Shown: in pieces, positions 43,557-58,500 of the stretch
How the letters are laid out: every line of letters begins with the position of its first letter
Numbering within the stretch: position 1 is the first letter of the stretch
NCBI RefSeq assembly: GCF_030867145.1
Contig: NC_134433.1
Location: forward strand, 11,235,216-11,299,215
Length of the DNA: 64,000 bases
Reading direction: 5' to 3'
From: Opisthocomus hoazin
Lineage: Eukaryota; Chordata; Aves; Opisthocomiformes; Opisthocomidae
Made by a program: the position numbers and the translations under genes
Notes under the pieces: generated by a model
What the model saw: the letters and a program-made list of their open reading frames with translations, nothing else
Databases searched by the model: none
Told to the model about the DNA's origin: nothing

Positions 43557-46500
43557 CTGCAGGAGGAGAAGGACAAGCTGGAAAGTGTGTCGGAAAGAAA
43601 GATGATGCAACAGTTTTTAGCTCCTAAACATCGTTAAAGGGCACCAAACACTGGCTTGAACTAAGCTGTTACGCCACAGCATGTGAAGTTTGCTCTGCTG
43701 TGTGGTCCTGGAGCTGCAGTCTCGGCAAGAAACGGAAACAGGTACTGGAATTCAGGAAGCGAGGGGAGTCCCCAGCGCCTGCACTGAACACTTCTCCCTC
43801 GGCTACCGGTACAAGACACTGCTGAGGGGAGAGGGGCAAAGCTGGAGAAATGTTCCTAGGGCTGGCGTGAAAGGGCTGGGGAAAAGACGGTGGGATGGAT
43901 CTCTTCATAGTCCAAGAAGTTCCTTGGTTTGCTGTTACAGCAAATAGAGGCGTGATCCTCGTTTGGGCAGGCTTATGCAAATGTCATCTTCCCCTGCATG
44001 CAGTCCGTAGGCACTCCACAGAGCAGTAAATCCTCTGGCCGTGCTACGTGTGTGGTGTCTACAGGATGGGCTGTTTCGGGGAAGAGCAGAGTGGAAACCT
44101 GATGGCTGTCCTGAGGCGGGTCAGCCCACCAGAGGAGACACGGGCAGGGGAGCGAGCGCAGTCCGAGTATGTTCTGGATTTGTTTCTGAACAACCCTTAA
44201 TGTGACAATGCATGCAGCAGTTGCTTCCTGTGTTTTTAAATCCTATTTCTAAAATCTGATTTGCAAGAGTAGCATTAAAGCCTGAATCTTGGGGGGGGGG
44301 GGGAGCACTGGCTAGGACAGCTACTTGATGAGTTTGAGTCAGCCACAGGAGCAGCGCCCGGCCCAGCTGGGGCAAGGGCCGGTAGGCGAGGGCAGCGCAG
44401 GTGGCACGCGTCCATCTGCTGAGCCACGGTTTGGTGCCAGAATCCGGGCTTGGATCCACTGTGAGTGAACTCCCCTTCCTCAGCAGCCGCAGCCTGTACT
44501 CACCACTGTTAGATGGCCGTTCTTGGCTTTGGCTATAAGCAGTTCTGATCCCGATATAAAGTCAATTATGCCTTCTTTGCCTTGCCCAACGGTAAATTTT
44601 ATGCTGTGAAGAGAAAGGCAAGAACAGATTTGATGAGTGTTTGTGACCTCTCCGCTAGCTTAATATGACTCTTTTCCTCCGTAAGCAGCTGCTCTGTGTC
44701 GATGGTGAGCTGCAATAGATCTGCTTGTTGAAGGAAAGGGAGCCTTAGGTGAGCTGTGTTGGGTACAGTTCGATGATCAGTGTGATTCTGCAGCCCTTCA
44801 GCGCTGAGGCAGAGCTCTCTGCAGAACCAACACCAGAAAACCAAGGCAGCTCCCGAGAGGGGCTTGGCTTCACTCACCTGCCCTGGTTGATGTTGACATT
44901 GTTGACTTTGTCTGCCTGCATGGCTGTTTTTGTTAGGGTCTCAATCACGTGGTCACTCTGAAGTACAACGTCTCCCTGGGAGGGAAAGAGATGGTGGTTT
45001 ATGGTCATGGCTTTACAGTGTTGCTGCACCAAAACGATTACGCTGTAATTAACAGGGACAGAGCTATCTCCATAGGTCAGCGTGGAAAAACACCTCTCCA
45101 AGCAGGCCAGGCTTGGTGAAGATCCCTGGGGCCTCTGAGGGTCACGCTGTACCTCCAGCAGTTAATTTATGGGCAAAGTATTGGTGCTGGGGGCAAGGGA
45201 CAGCACCAGTCCTGCTGGTGAACCCTATCTGCAAGCACAAATAAACATAAGCGAAATGCTACTTGGAGCTGGCACACAGTGAGTTACAGCTGGGGGCTGC
45301 TCACCCTGTGTGCCCCACCCTCGCCCCCCAGCTGGGTCTTCTGCTCTTTGGGCCTTTAAAACTTCTAGAGGTGGTTGGAGAAATGATGGATGGGTCCGGT
45401 TACCTTCTGTTTGTTGTCCTCACAGTGCACGTGCAGCACAAACAAGTTATCGCTCAGGCTGCTGACGGAGATGCCTGCAACAGAGAAGGGCCCTTTGACA
45501 CCCAGCACACCTCCCCGGGATCCTCAGAACCTCTCCCAGGATTGCAGCAACTGTTGTCCCCGTGCCAAGCGACCCGACAGCTGAGAAGCTGCCCAGAAGC
45601 ACTGTGCTAACGTGCCACCAGAGAGGCTGAAGAGGCTGCAAGGTGACAGACAATCAGCTTGTAACTCTGCTCTTCCAGATGGAAAAGAAACTTTCAGATG
45701 CCTCCGTCCCTCAGCAGGAGGAAGAATGCCTGTTCACAGACTGCCAGGGCCCTCGGGGACTGAAAGAGAGCTACTTTGGCCGGTTAAGGGACCTGTGACC
45801 AAAAAATCTGACTTTCCAGCAGCACCCATGGGCCAGGTGCCCCATTCCAGCCCTGCAGGTGGAGGAGCACTGTAATTACTGGGGTGCTGGGCAGGAGAGG
45901 GGCAGCTGGAACAATGTGGTCACTGTTGTCTTCCCACCATGGCCAGTGCTGGGTGGGAAAGGCCAGAGCCCCTGTGGGAGCGTGGCTCCAGAAGGCCGTC
46001 ACTGCAGCTCAGCTTGCTGGCGTGCTGGTCCTTGCAGATGCAGCCCCAAGCTGCTGCAGCGTCTCGTTAGCTGCACGGCGACCGCCTGGGGCTCTGCGTT
46101 CAGCACTGCTGCTCGCCCGGCCAGCAGCGCCTCCGCACCACACCGCCAGCAAGAGGCCTGGGTGCTCGTGTTTGCTGAATGAAAAGACCCCTCTCCCGGG
46201 GGCAGGTGGGTAGGGACTAGTTAGGACCGCTGGGCTGTGTTACAGGAGCATCTTTTTCTTCATAGTTTATTTTTGGATTTTGTTTAATATCTTGACATTA
46301 GGTACAAACTGGATTAGCTATTTAAATGGAGCTAGCCCAACCCTAGCAGAGATAAACGTACATCTCCGCCCTAACAGCACCTCCTGGGAGTCACAGAGCC
46401 CCACGTTAGTGTTGCTCTTGGAAACCACGTTGAAGGGTGACAGAAATGCAGCAGACAGTTGCATCAGGCTAACGCTGAAACGCTTCGCACCAAAATCGGC

Positions 46501-49500
46501 AGCGAAGAGGAAGCGTAGCCGAGCTGGGAGCTGGAGCTGAGACTCTGAAAAGGGAAGGTTTCAGACAAAGCCAAGTGATGAGTACAGTGCACCAGACTGG
46601 GCAGTTCTCTCTGTCTGACCGAGGGTTCCCCTCTAAAAGTATCAAGTCAGTGTCAAGTATTTAGAGGGCTGAAAGCTGTAGCAGTGTCCCGGGCAGCTGC
46701 TGTGTAAGGATGGCGCAGCTCCCCTGCGGCAGAGAGGGGCAATTGGGAAATGAATTGGGAGGGGGCTTGGGGGAGATGAATTGAGTAGTTTTGGTGACTT
46801 TTTATGCAGTTTAATTTTAGAAAAAACTTGGTTTCAAGCTATTACAGATTTAACATGTGTGTCAGTATTGGATAATTCCATTCTTGTCCAGAACAAAGAC
46901 AAATTGGTTACTTATTACTTATGTAACTGTAGCCACGGTGAAGTCTGACCTCGGGCCAGGGAGCCAAACCCCATTTCTGTTGCCATTCTTACCTGTCAGA
47001 TTGGCATAGTCGATCCGTTGTTTGATTTTGGATTCTTCAACTATGATGACTGCGTTTTGGGTAAGAAGCAGCTGCCGTGCTCTTGCTTTGTATCCTTTCC
47101 GGTCATACTTGATCACAGGAACTGCATACTGAAAGAAGTGTTAACAGTGCTAAAAATGCAGTTTGTTTAAGTGTCAGCTGCCTTCCCTCTAGCCTGGAGA
47201 GCCTGCAGAAGGTACTGACCAGTGCCTGGTAAACTGGGAACAGAGACAATTCTTCTGAGTCCTGTTCTCAGTTCTGCCACAGACTTCCTTGTTGACCTAC
47301 ACGAGTTCTGAACTGTAACTTGATGACTACAGCTGTCTGACCAGGGGCTTGAAAAACCCAGGCTGAGCTTCCATCTGTGCAGGTTTCTCCTTTCCTCTCC
47401 AGCCACGCCAGCTGCAACCCTTTCAATTCTTACCTGACGTAACTAACACTTGCCCAGATCTCCAAGCCACAGTGCTGAGCCCTCAGACTAGCTTCTAAGG
47501 TACGACAAGCTTAATATAATGTAAAATTCTTGCTGCATTTTCTTCAGAATTCTAATCTTCTGCTATTCTGCTGAGTAACTCTAGAAGCTTGACAAAAGTA
47601 TTAGAACACATGTCTCACCTTAATGGCTTCATTTTCTAAAGCCTGAAGGACTTTAGCATTTATCTCTTCATTACCTGTATTAAACCAAAGAGGTGGGGGT
47701 CAGAAAGAAATTTCTAGCAAGAAAAGAGTAGCTGAATCTCCCCCCCTTCCTTCTTCCTGTTAAACTTTGCAACAGCTACTCACCCAGTCGAGTGTTAATG
47801 AAGAGTCTTGGAACGCTCTGAGGGTAATTGTCTTTTTTACCCTTAAAAATCTCACTGGCAATTACTTTTTGTTCCAGCTGCAAGGACAAAAGATGTATTC
47901 TTGTTTAGTATAAAATTTCTCCTTAATAAAAAGATAAATTTGTCTTAGATGCTCCCTTTTTGGTTGTGTTTTTTTTTTAAGCAGTCATCATCTAGTTCTG
48001 ACCTGAATGATATGAAAATATTTTGTTACATTTTCAACAGCTACCCTACCTTTGGGGCAGAAGTTCCTTTTTCTCTGCTGCCCACCCCCAAATCTCAAGA
48101 CAGCATCTAGTCTCTGTGCTCCTTCGGAATACGGCAAAACCACTGACAGAGGGAAGGGGAGAGTTAGGGCAAAGCGTGTTATGGGTGCTATTGCACACTA
48201 CAGAGTTCCTGAGATGATTTACAGATGAAAATGTGGATAAAAGATGCTCATTATCAGGGAGTCTCATCTGCTGGGGAACAAGTGTTCTGCTGAGGTTCCG
48301 CCTCTGGCTCAGTAGCAGTGGGTATTAACCCTGTGTCCTTAATCACAGGCTCAGCCCCTGAGCAAGCTACAGCACTTCGTTACAAGTGCTAAATGCTCTG
48401 TGGCCTTTCACCAGCACTATGATATACTATGCCATAAAAAACCCCAACCTTAAAGACAACTACTACTACCATCTCCTAACAGTTACATCCAAATTGTTTA
48501 ATATATGCATTTCCTATTGTGTCCTTTGCATGACTAAGATGAATCAAATTTCAGTATCATTTTTATTCTTTTTAGCTGGAACAGCAGCTATAATTGTTCA
48601 TGTAACTTCTCTGTTTGAAAAATGAGCAGTTTTGTGTCTGCAGAGTCTTTGCTCTCTCTATGGCACAAACAGACAACTGTGGCTTCTTAGATTTATCTTC
48701 CGGGGAAGAACAACAGGGCCTTTCCGCACCGAAATTATGTAGGGGCATGGATATACAACACTGCTTTAATAGTATGTATTGAAATACAGCTAGAATGGTT
48801 TTTATGCATATTCTAGTCTTTTTTTTCTCTCTAACCTAAAAAAACCCAACCGTGGAGTTCTTCTGGAACTGTCAAGCAGCCCCTGAAGAATGCAGCAATT
48901 TGAGGGTTCCTCATCTCACCCCTGCTTCTGTGCCTCCCTCTGTAGTTGAACCCTCGTCCTGCCCATCCAGCTGCTCCCCTCCTTCACTGCTTACAATAAA
49001 GAGCGCTGAGAACCCCCTCCTGTTCTTGGGAACAGCGGCAGAGCTTGTGAAATAATGCAGAGCTGTCTTGTACCTGCTGCTTCCACTCGGGGCTGATTCT
49101 CTTGCAGTAGGTCCAGACCATGTTCTGCATACAGAGGTGTCGCAGGAGCTGGGACGCCTGAAGAAGAAATGGCACAGGAAATGAAAATAGCTCCACGTTA
49201 CTGACAAACCTACTCAAACAGAGAGGACAGAGGAGAAGCAACTGCAGAAAATGCATTGGTGAATTAAAATACTGATTCATTACTGAGAGCTGCTTCTGAA
49301 GTTCAATAAAAGGAAGTTTGTAAGAGAGTTTGCCCTGCCACACTCTCCAGCTGCTTTAGAAGGGAGAATGACTACCAGGAGCACTCTGCTTTACCCTGCT
49401 GTGCCCTTCCCTGCGTCAGCTGTACCTGCAGGCCAAGCAAACAGGGACCGGTGGGTAAGGTAACTGGAACTTTCTGCAGTATTTCATTTTGATTGGATAA

Positions 49501-52500
49501 AAAAAGCAATTCTGCCAGATGCAGAATAATAATGGCAACAGAAGAAGTTTAACATGTTCTTCGCAAGCAACCACATTGTCATTGCAGCCAATTTAACTGT
49601 CCAGAGGGAACTTCATTTGTTGAGAGAAAAAGGGAAGAAAATTTCAGAAACGGATGAGAAAACCAGTTGAAAATGGTGTTGCAACAGCACCACACTCTCA
49701 AGAGCTTTCAGTACCACAGCTCTCATAATTCTACAGCTATGCTAATTACACCCAGGTGATGACGTCTGGATTAATTCTACTAGCAGAGATGTTGATGCAA
49801 TGTGGAACGTGAGCGAGAACCCTGGTTTGTTCTGCTCTGGGGCAGGAGGGTCCCCTCAGGCCTTCGGTGGCCTGGCCCTACCTCACAGAGCGACGGAGGA
49901 GGAGTTGGCCAGGACTTGTCCAAAACGTTTTTTGGTAAATTACGCTTGAGGTTCATCAGGAAGGAGAAGCGGATGTAATCGAGGAAATACTCATTCTCTG
50001 GGCAGCGAGGGTGGTTCCGGTAAATAAAACCTTTAATGAACCTGAGGAAGAAGAAAATTTTATTAGAAAATGAAAAAAGTGATCAAAATTACTGATATCC
50101 AGAGGTCTCTTCCAATCCAGCCATTTTCTGGGCTTTATTTAATAGTTATAATTTATTTAAAAAAAAAACCCTTTTATACTGTAGTGATGAGAAAGATTAT
50201 TCCTATTATTCTACAGTTCAGAAATAAAGTACCCATTTGATGGCTTGGGTTCTTCTTTACGCACCTTCTGATAGTCTCTACTGCCCACTTCTTCTTGGCA
50301 GCTTTTCGGCGTCCCAGGGTTCCCCGCCACCAGGACTGGATGGCTATCGCTAAAAATAAACCAAAGATTTTACTCTAAGTGAGCTCCTTCAAACCAATAT
50401 CGACTCCATACAAAACTGGCAATAAAGCGTGCTCAGGAAAGCCCGCTCTGGAAATAAACAGCCTTCAAAGTGGCATATGGGAAAGAATATCATTTCTCAG
50501 CGAGATGATACAATGGATGACTGTCGATAAAAAGCACTGGCAGATGGGAACTGCTGGGTGACCGTGAACTGCATCTGCTTCTCTTGCCTACAGTCTCACA
50601 GCCTAAGGTGGAAGGACCACACCGACATCTTCCATTCTACTTCCAGCAAGGCTTGGGAAGGTTCCTTTTTTCACATCAAACTCAAGTCAGCTCTGAGAGC
50701 AGTGGCCGCTCCACACCCTGCTGCTACCTAGCACTGCAGTTTCTCTCTCTCTCTCTCATACCTGAGTGTTTCATGTGCAGGAATTTCTTTCGACGGTAGA
50801 AACCTCTCCATGTGGCCTGCATTTTTGTTGCTGAAATTGCAAGAAAAACAGCAATTTGAAACTGTGACCAAGCAGATTTTAGTAGAAAAAGGGTCAACTT
50901 TTTAAACAAAAATCCCTCCCTGAAGGGGCGGGGGGGGGGGGGGGGGGCAGGGATAAAAATCAGAAAACAGACTGCTAACTGTCCCTGAAGCTACTGCAGT
51001 GTGTGACTCACCCAGACTCTGCTTCCTCACTTCCAGAGCATCTTCCGTTGCAAACAAGGTCTTGGGAAAGCGGATAAAAATCTTTGTTCTAGAAATAGAA
51101 ATGCAGAATTATGTTTAACATGCTGGAGAAGTTTGCTTCCTGCCCTTAGCATCCCCTTTGGGATCTGTAATCTTTTCCTCACCCGTTAGATAAAGCAGCC
51201 TTATTTAAAAGCAATGACATGGACGTCCAATGATTCATAATCTCAGATTAAGAAAACAGAAGAACTAACCGTCCCATTTTGTATTCTTCCTGTTTGTAGC
51301 CGAGATGCTTCACCAGCACAGCCACGCCATCGTGGGGCCGGCCGTCCCATGTAGGCCATGTGTCTGGACAAAGCGATTTGTACCTGTAAATGGACAGCAG
51401 AAGCAATCTTAGGGAGAGAAGTCCAGTCCGTACAGGGCAGTGGGAGGGGAGAGGCCACGCTTCTCGCTCCCTCAACAAAATAAGCCTCTCGCATGTAAGG
51501 GCTGCCTCTTTGCTGTTCAGAACAGCTCCTCAGCCTCAGCATCTGCGGGACCAAGACCGGGAGAGGGAGCAGCAGGGAGAGAGAAGTCCAAGGCAATCCT
51601 ACCTCTGCAGGAAAACTTCGTATTTTCTTCGATACGCAAACCCGGCTCTGCGCACTCTGAGGTTCTCCATCAAGCCTAGGTACTTCACTTGATGTCGGAT
51701 TAGAACTTCATCAAATCGATCTTGAGAGAGCATGAAAATGGAGAAATACGATTAATGTGTAGCTGTCCCTTCATCTGGAGAAGGGGAATGCTCAGGTCTT
51801 CGTTATATCTCACACAGTTGTCTTTAACCTCTAATCATCCTCATGGGGCAAGTCCCACACAACGTACTTTGTCTCTCCTGTCCTCCCCCCCCTCCTTTAA
51901 TACACATTTGTAGTTATTTCCAAAAAGAAGTTCTCCTTTAGGATGTTCTACGTGTACAGGAGGAAGAAGTGAGGGACAATAAAGGTCGTTACAAGGTAGT
52001 TATGTAGGTTAGTAATTCTTCACCTTAAACATGACCCTACTCCACCCAAGACCAGTGCTCCCATTCCAATTCCTGGCTGCTGGCACTGCCGCCACCTCCC
52101 TACAAGAAGCTCTGGCACAGACACAAAACGAAAAAAAAAAATAAATCTTGCATGACTTCTTCATCTGAGCTCCCTTCTGTGCCTTGCTGACTGGGACCGA
52201 GTGGTCTATATATAGCCGCCATAGAAAAAAAGAGGAAGAGTCACCAGGGTCATACCAGCCTGTTTAGCATCGTTAGGTTTCATGCACCGAATGTAGGAGG
52301 GTTCTTTGGACATCAGAATTTCCATGAGTTTGGAGAGGCTGTTTTTAAACTGAGTTGCTGCCTAGGAAAAAAGAAAAAAAACCACAACCCCTGTGTATGA
52401 AGCAATGACTTACAGCTGGTACTTGTGACTGCAGAACAAACCTCAGTCTCCCAGCTTTAAACATGAGAGGCTCGCATTCGGGTTACCGTGTTAGACAGGA

Positions 52501-55500
52501 CATGTCTTAAAAAAGAGGAAACAGCCCCACTTCCATCCAGCTTTGGCATTCTTACCGTTTCGGGTCGCTTTTTGTCTGTCAGCTCTGTCCTGTCAAAACA
52601 CTGATTTATGATAGGATTCTCAGAGTTGCACATGGTCTGCGGAGAGAGACGGTTTCAGAGATAAAGTACAGAGTATTCTTCAGAGAAGTTTGTTGGGTTT
52701 GGGTTTTGGGTTTTTTTTGCTTTTTAATAGTACAGTGAACTTTGGGCACCTCCATTTGTCTTTTCATAGCGCAGCCCTATGGACGTGCATTCTCCAGGTG
52801 GAATCTAGAAGAATCTCTTCCCTCAGGTGCCACCCTATTTTAAACCTGACTCCTCATTCTGCTGAGTACGGGGAACATTCTCTATCCACACTCACCTCCT
52901 TCAGGTTCCGAAAGAGAAGGTCATTGTTTTTATCTAGAAAACCTGGAAGAAAAAGAAAGCGCTCAGGCTGCCACCGCTGTTCCACAGGAACTTCACAAGG
53001 CAGGAATTGGAGATGGGAAATTAATCTGGTTAATCAAAATCAAATGATGTGTGATTCTGTGCCCAGATTCCTCTTTACCATACAGTCCAGCTGTTTTAAT
53101 TCAAAGGGCAGAGGATGGGAGGAGGAGAAAAGAGAGAGAGGCAGCAGAGATGATGCACACGCTCACCTGTGACGCTGTAGGTGACCTCTCCAGCATAGTG
53201 CAAAAGCCGAAACTCCTCCCGCCCCAGCGACTTGCGAGTCTTTTGGTCAGCAAGCTTGTGCCTGGTGAGAATGTGGAAAAGCTTTGTGAGAAACAAACAT
53301 CTATTTCGCTGGGGGAGTTCACTTAAAAAGCACTATGGCATTGGATCCCAGAGTGGGACTACGGGAACACAGAAGGGAGGCAGCAGCGTTAAATCTGACT
53401 TGCTGATTTTCAAGACCAAAAGTAAATGAAGAGTTGTCAACCAAGAAATCATACAAATTGTCACAAAATGTATTTATTTCAAATGGATGAACTTTCAGCT
53501 TCCTGGCAAGGCTGTGGAGTGGTTCTGCCTGCACATGAAATTAGAGCAGAGGCAGCAGGCGAGAGGGCAGTGAAGGTGCTGGCAGCAGGCTGGCATACTC
53601 ATGAGATGCCATCCAGATCCCGATTGGAGCGTAAGCAGAATGCTCAGTAAGACAACATTTGGAGCTCCAAAACTGAAGTGAACAATCTGAAAGGTGAAAC
53701 ATGGAATTCACACCCACTGAACTGGAGCGGCAGCAATACGGCCGGGTTACCAAGGCAAAGGAGGGTATCGATATCCTCTGGGATGCGGATGGCACAGAGC
53801 TGAGTTACTGCAATACAAACCTCTCAGTTTCAAAAGCGCCAGCACCATGTCAATCATTCTAAGGCATACAGACCTCTGAACATTGTTTTCACCGGTAAAA
53901 CTCTGCTCTGTGTTCCAGTTACTCCTAGGCCTGACTTGACTCGTCAGTCATCTTCCCTCCGGCAGCCATCAGTGCCAGGGAACGATCGGGCCTCGTACTC
54001 CAAACCGAGTGCGTCGCACCCAAAGTACTGGGCCAGATCTTGGAAGAGCCAAGAAGTTGCAAGCCTGCAAATTCCTGGGACATATTAGCAGTAGGATGCC
54101 AGGAAGAGACCGGTGAAGAGGCAGGTCAGTAACAAGAGTTTTGTTGCTCCTGTTGTATTCTGAAGCATAGTCTCGAGACAAGCAAGGCAGTTAGTGTTGG
54201 CAACTTGTTCTGTATTATCTTAACTCACAGTCTAATCGCTTTGCAAAAGAAAACATGATCATTTTTTACGTGGGACCCAGCACACCTAGGATGCTACTGC
54301 CATACACACGAGTTATCTGGGAGTAATGAAACCTCTAGGCTCTGTCACACACTTGGATCCTACCAGTATAACTGTCCTCAGCTACGTGAGCACTCACGTG
54401 AGAAAATGAGGGTGGTTCTTCACAGTTTCCTCCAGTTTCTCCAAGAATGTTGTATCTGTGGCATCCCCAGGTCTCAGACACTCTTCATCCTACAAACGCA
54501 CACACTCGAGTATTCATTTCTTACTGCGCTCGTCAGCACACAGGCCAGCTCTAATTCCGTCTCAGTGAGACACCGCCCCAGTTTGGCCCTTTGGCCTTTT
54601 AACAGTAGGCCAGCTCTTAGTTCAGAACTGCTGAGCTCCAAAGGAGAACACCTTCCTCCTTCCAGACTGCCTGGATTGGAAGCTTCTTTCCCGAGAGCAG
54701 ATGGAGGCAATACAATATGACTTTTAATGGTGCCACTGTTCAGTGCATCATTGCTCTTCCCGCCTGCTCAAACAGTCCTAATATAGGCTTAAACCATTTT
54801 TTCCTTTTCCCCTTGTTTTCCACTACGCTGCCCCAAATTGTTCATTTAAAAAGGTGTTGTCAACTCACCAGAATAGAAATGATGCCTTTGAATTTCTCTT
54901 CCACCAAATCACAAATTATTTTGTTATTGAAATACTGAACTGGTTCCCACTACAAAGACAAGAAATCACACTTGGGTGAAAAAAATCTAGACTGGAAAAA
55001 CCATGAACATTTCAGAACATTTCAGACAGCACCTTATTTAAACAATCTTTCTGTCAAATTTGAAACAAAGCTTTTTCACTCATCAAATTTGTTTTCCTAA
55101 CATTCCCCTTAAAAAACATTTTTTTTTATCAGAGCAAAAGCCTGGGATGGCATTACTCACTTCGAGCTCTATCACAGAGAGTTACCAAAGTGTTTCAAAA
55201 AGAAAGAAAAAGGAAAGTTCTTTAATTCATTTGCTTTGCAGACCATTATTAGCAGCTCCTTTTCTAATCTGTCCCCTGGCCCGCAGGAGGTGCTACAAAG
55301 GAGACAGTGGAAGTGATGAGACTGGCTCTTACCGCTATGCCTTCCGACTCGTATTCCTCCTGTTCCGACTTTAATGTGAGCTCTATGAAGAGCTGCTGCA
55401 ATTTTTCATTACAATAATTAATACAAAATTGCTCAAAGCTGCAAACAAAAATCAGAAAAATAATCACTAACACTGTACCACAAGTAAAAGACGCTATAAT

Positions 55501-58500
55501 CAGTGGGCAGCAGCATGAATCTGTATCTGTGTAAATCAAGATAAATAGAAGAGATTTAGTGAAACACTGAATATACAAATTTAGCAAGTTTAGTGAATCT
55601 CATGAAAGCCTTCCAGAAGGAGGGAAAAGCAGACATGAAGGGTGGAACACAGAGGAACAAAAAAGCTTTTAAGAAGGGCCCAATAACACTGCAAATTTGA
55701 CAGTCTCAGTTCCTTGCTATCTGCCAGAGGCAGGTCCCAGACTCCAATGCAGTCCCATACGCCGTCTCACAGCTGCGTTTTCCTACTCACTCCACCATGG
55801 AAAGACGCCGCAACAGCCACTGCTGTGCCCGAAAGCTGGACAAAGGCACAGTTCAAGCTATTGCGTAAGCATGTCCCAAAAAGGCAACAGTCTCTTTAAA
55901 ATACCAGGAACATGAATAGCTGTAAATGCTAAGTATTAGCTGGATGCCCCAGGTGTTAGAAGGCCTGTGATTATCAGTTATTCAGCTGATTTCCTGAAGT
56001 TTAAACGTCATCTCTTTCTCTTATAAAGACAACCAGAGATGGAATAATATCTTAGTTCACAATGGAGAGAAAACACTATAATGAAGTCATGCAGAGTTTA
56101 CTCCAAATTTAGAGACATCCACTGAAACAAACCTGTTGTGCTGGAAAACCTCAAACCCATAGATATCAAGCAATCCTAGAACTGTTGTGCTTCTCCAGCC
56201 TGGAAACTCTCCTTCCTGCAATAGGGCAAAAAATAAATGTTGGTAGGTACTCACAGCTACCATCCGGCACTGGATCTTACCTATCCAGTTCCAGGCATTT
56301 ACTCCTTACCCTTTTCTTAATGGAAAACAAGTGAATTTAGTAATCACTGTACAGCATGGAGCTTACCACTTCTCTGCTTTGCAGCTAAAAGATTTGAAAC
56401 TCCCTTTCCCGCTTGGCTGGATATCAACAAACAAAAGGTTCATTTACCTTGTACGCAAGAGACTTGTTAACCTTGTTCACCAGCCAGGAGAAGGTGCGTC
56501 CGTATATCGCCTTGGCAAGCGCGTCCCTTGCGTAGGCTGCCTGCTCCAGGTTCAGAGGACTGATCAGCTGCATGCAGGAGGAGGAAAAAAGCCATTCAAC
56601 AGCCATTCCACTGAGGGGTTAAGTTTCCCTATTTCATCGTTAATAAACAGCCACTTAGGGGCACCCTGTCTGGTCTCAGCTCACATCTCTTGTCTCCCAG
56701 CCGTACGGGCTGCAAGTCACCATCAGGTGGTGGGACCCCTGCACTGACAACTTCCTTTGGTAAGTGAGAAGCGAACTGCTCACTTCTGGTAAGAGAGCCG
56801 ACAGTGTATCGCTAGCCAGATTTAATTCCGTGTGCCTCCCAGAGCCCCAGTGCATGTTCTTACCTCTTCCCCTTTCGCTATGATCTTCTTGTGGATTAAT
56901 GCATCTCGAAGAACAGAGCCCTCAACTGCTAGCAGCTGCAAAGCAGTAGAACACTAAATTAATTTATGAAGCAGTACATACAATTTATTAGTAATAGGTT
57001 TAAGACATCAGAAAGACTAGTTCCTAAAATCACAGTCCAGCGAAACAAGCCTTTATTTCCCACTCACACCGCAAGACTTCTGCAGCATCAGTCCTTCCCT
57101 TCCCCCCGCACACGACCTCCTCCCTGGCAGTGACAGGACCTAGCAAATAAACTGGCTTGGTTGTTCTGGCACCACGAACTGACTGAGCAAAGCCACCAGG
57201 TTCTTCCCTAAAACCCTTCTCCCGAGTAGGTCTATTCCCACCCTACTGCCTGAAGTTTTGGATCAAGTAGCAAATAGAGAAGTTGTCAATTAAAGGGTTT
57301 TGATGTTAATATTTGTATTTTATTTAGGTCAAATAACAGTAAATTTATGCAAACTTCTGAATCACATTCTAAATTACATGACGGTACCGAGTTCAAAATA
57401 AGGAAACCTCTACAATTCATCTTTCCTGCAACAGATCTCCAACTGTTGATACTCACCCTTGCCAGGTATTTAATCTGATTCTCCGTAGTGACCTGAGCAT
57501 TTCCTTGCTCATCAGCAGCAAACTGCACGTTCCCCAGATGCAGTACGCTAGCCACAATGCTCAGTAAATCCTAGGATGGAAGCAACAGTCAGAAACCAGG
57601 ATGATGAAATGAACGCACAGCAAGAAAAGGCAGTGAGATTTGTGTGTTAATTAACATTTTGAGAAAACATTTTGTATTTTTTTCCAGGATTTTTCCAGAG
57701 AATACATTCATTCTGAAGGCTGCCTTTGGTCAGAAATAACAAATTAAAGCAGAAAAATTCCTTAAGTGTACAAAAATCAGCTCTGCTGTTTAACACTTCT
57801 TACCTCCACCTCGTTGTCATTGAAGCTTATAATGGACAGGGCTCTTCGCACAATCTTCCAGTCGTTTTTATCATTTATGGAACTGACCCTTGCACAGTGA
57901 CCCTAAAAAGACACAGTGTGATAAATAAGTAAATAATTGTCAAAGATATATCACTCATACACAATGCACTTCTGCCATGTGTTTCTTTTCATTGCAGTCA
58001 TTTCTGTTATTTTTGAAGCGAGGGAAGGAAATGACAAAGTCAACTGAGACTACATTGGCTATAACATTATTATAAGAATTACTAGTCAATGCACACCTTT
58101 ACTAAATAGTGATACTGTTGTGGGTTCTTCTCGAGGCCCAGCCTTCGCAGCAAGTCCTCCTCCCCCCCTTCTAGCAGCTGGTAGAAAATGTGGAAGTTCC
58201 TCTCTCCGTGATTCTGGTGCACGACTCGGGACTTCTCCAGGAGGTAGTTCAAGATGTGGCCCCCGACCGGAGCCCCCTAAATCAAACCAGATACAGTGAA
58301 ACAGTTCATCAGCATAGAGGAAAATATTTCTGCTTCTTGGTGGTCTATTCAAAGACAAACAAGATACAAAATGATAGCCTACTGAAAGACAGAAAATTGT
58401 CGTTTTGTGTCACGATCTCTCTCTCAGCTAAAACAGCGTGGCAATTTGAGTTTTGAATTGTATGCAAAATGAGCTATCAAGTGACAATAACATGCAGAGC

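Noticed and set aside
45263-46213. Plus-strand frames of about 110 codons antisense to the MYO1C tail
   Set aside because: They overlap one another and the antisense of a confirmed exon. No homology was seen.
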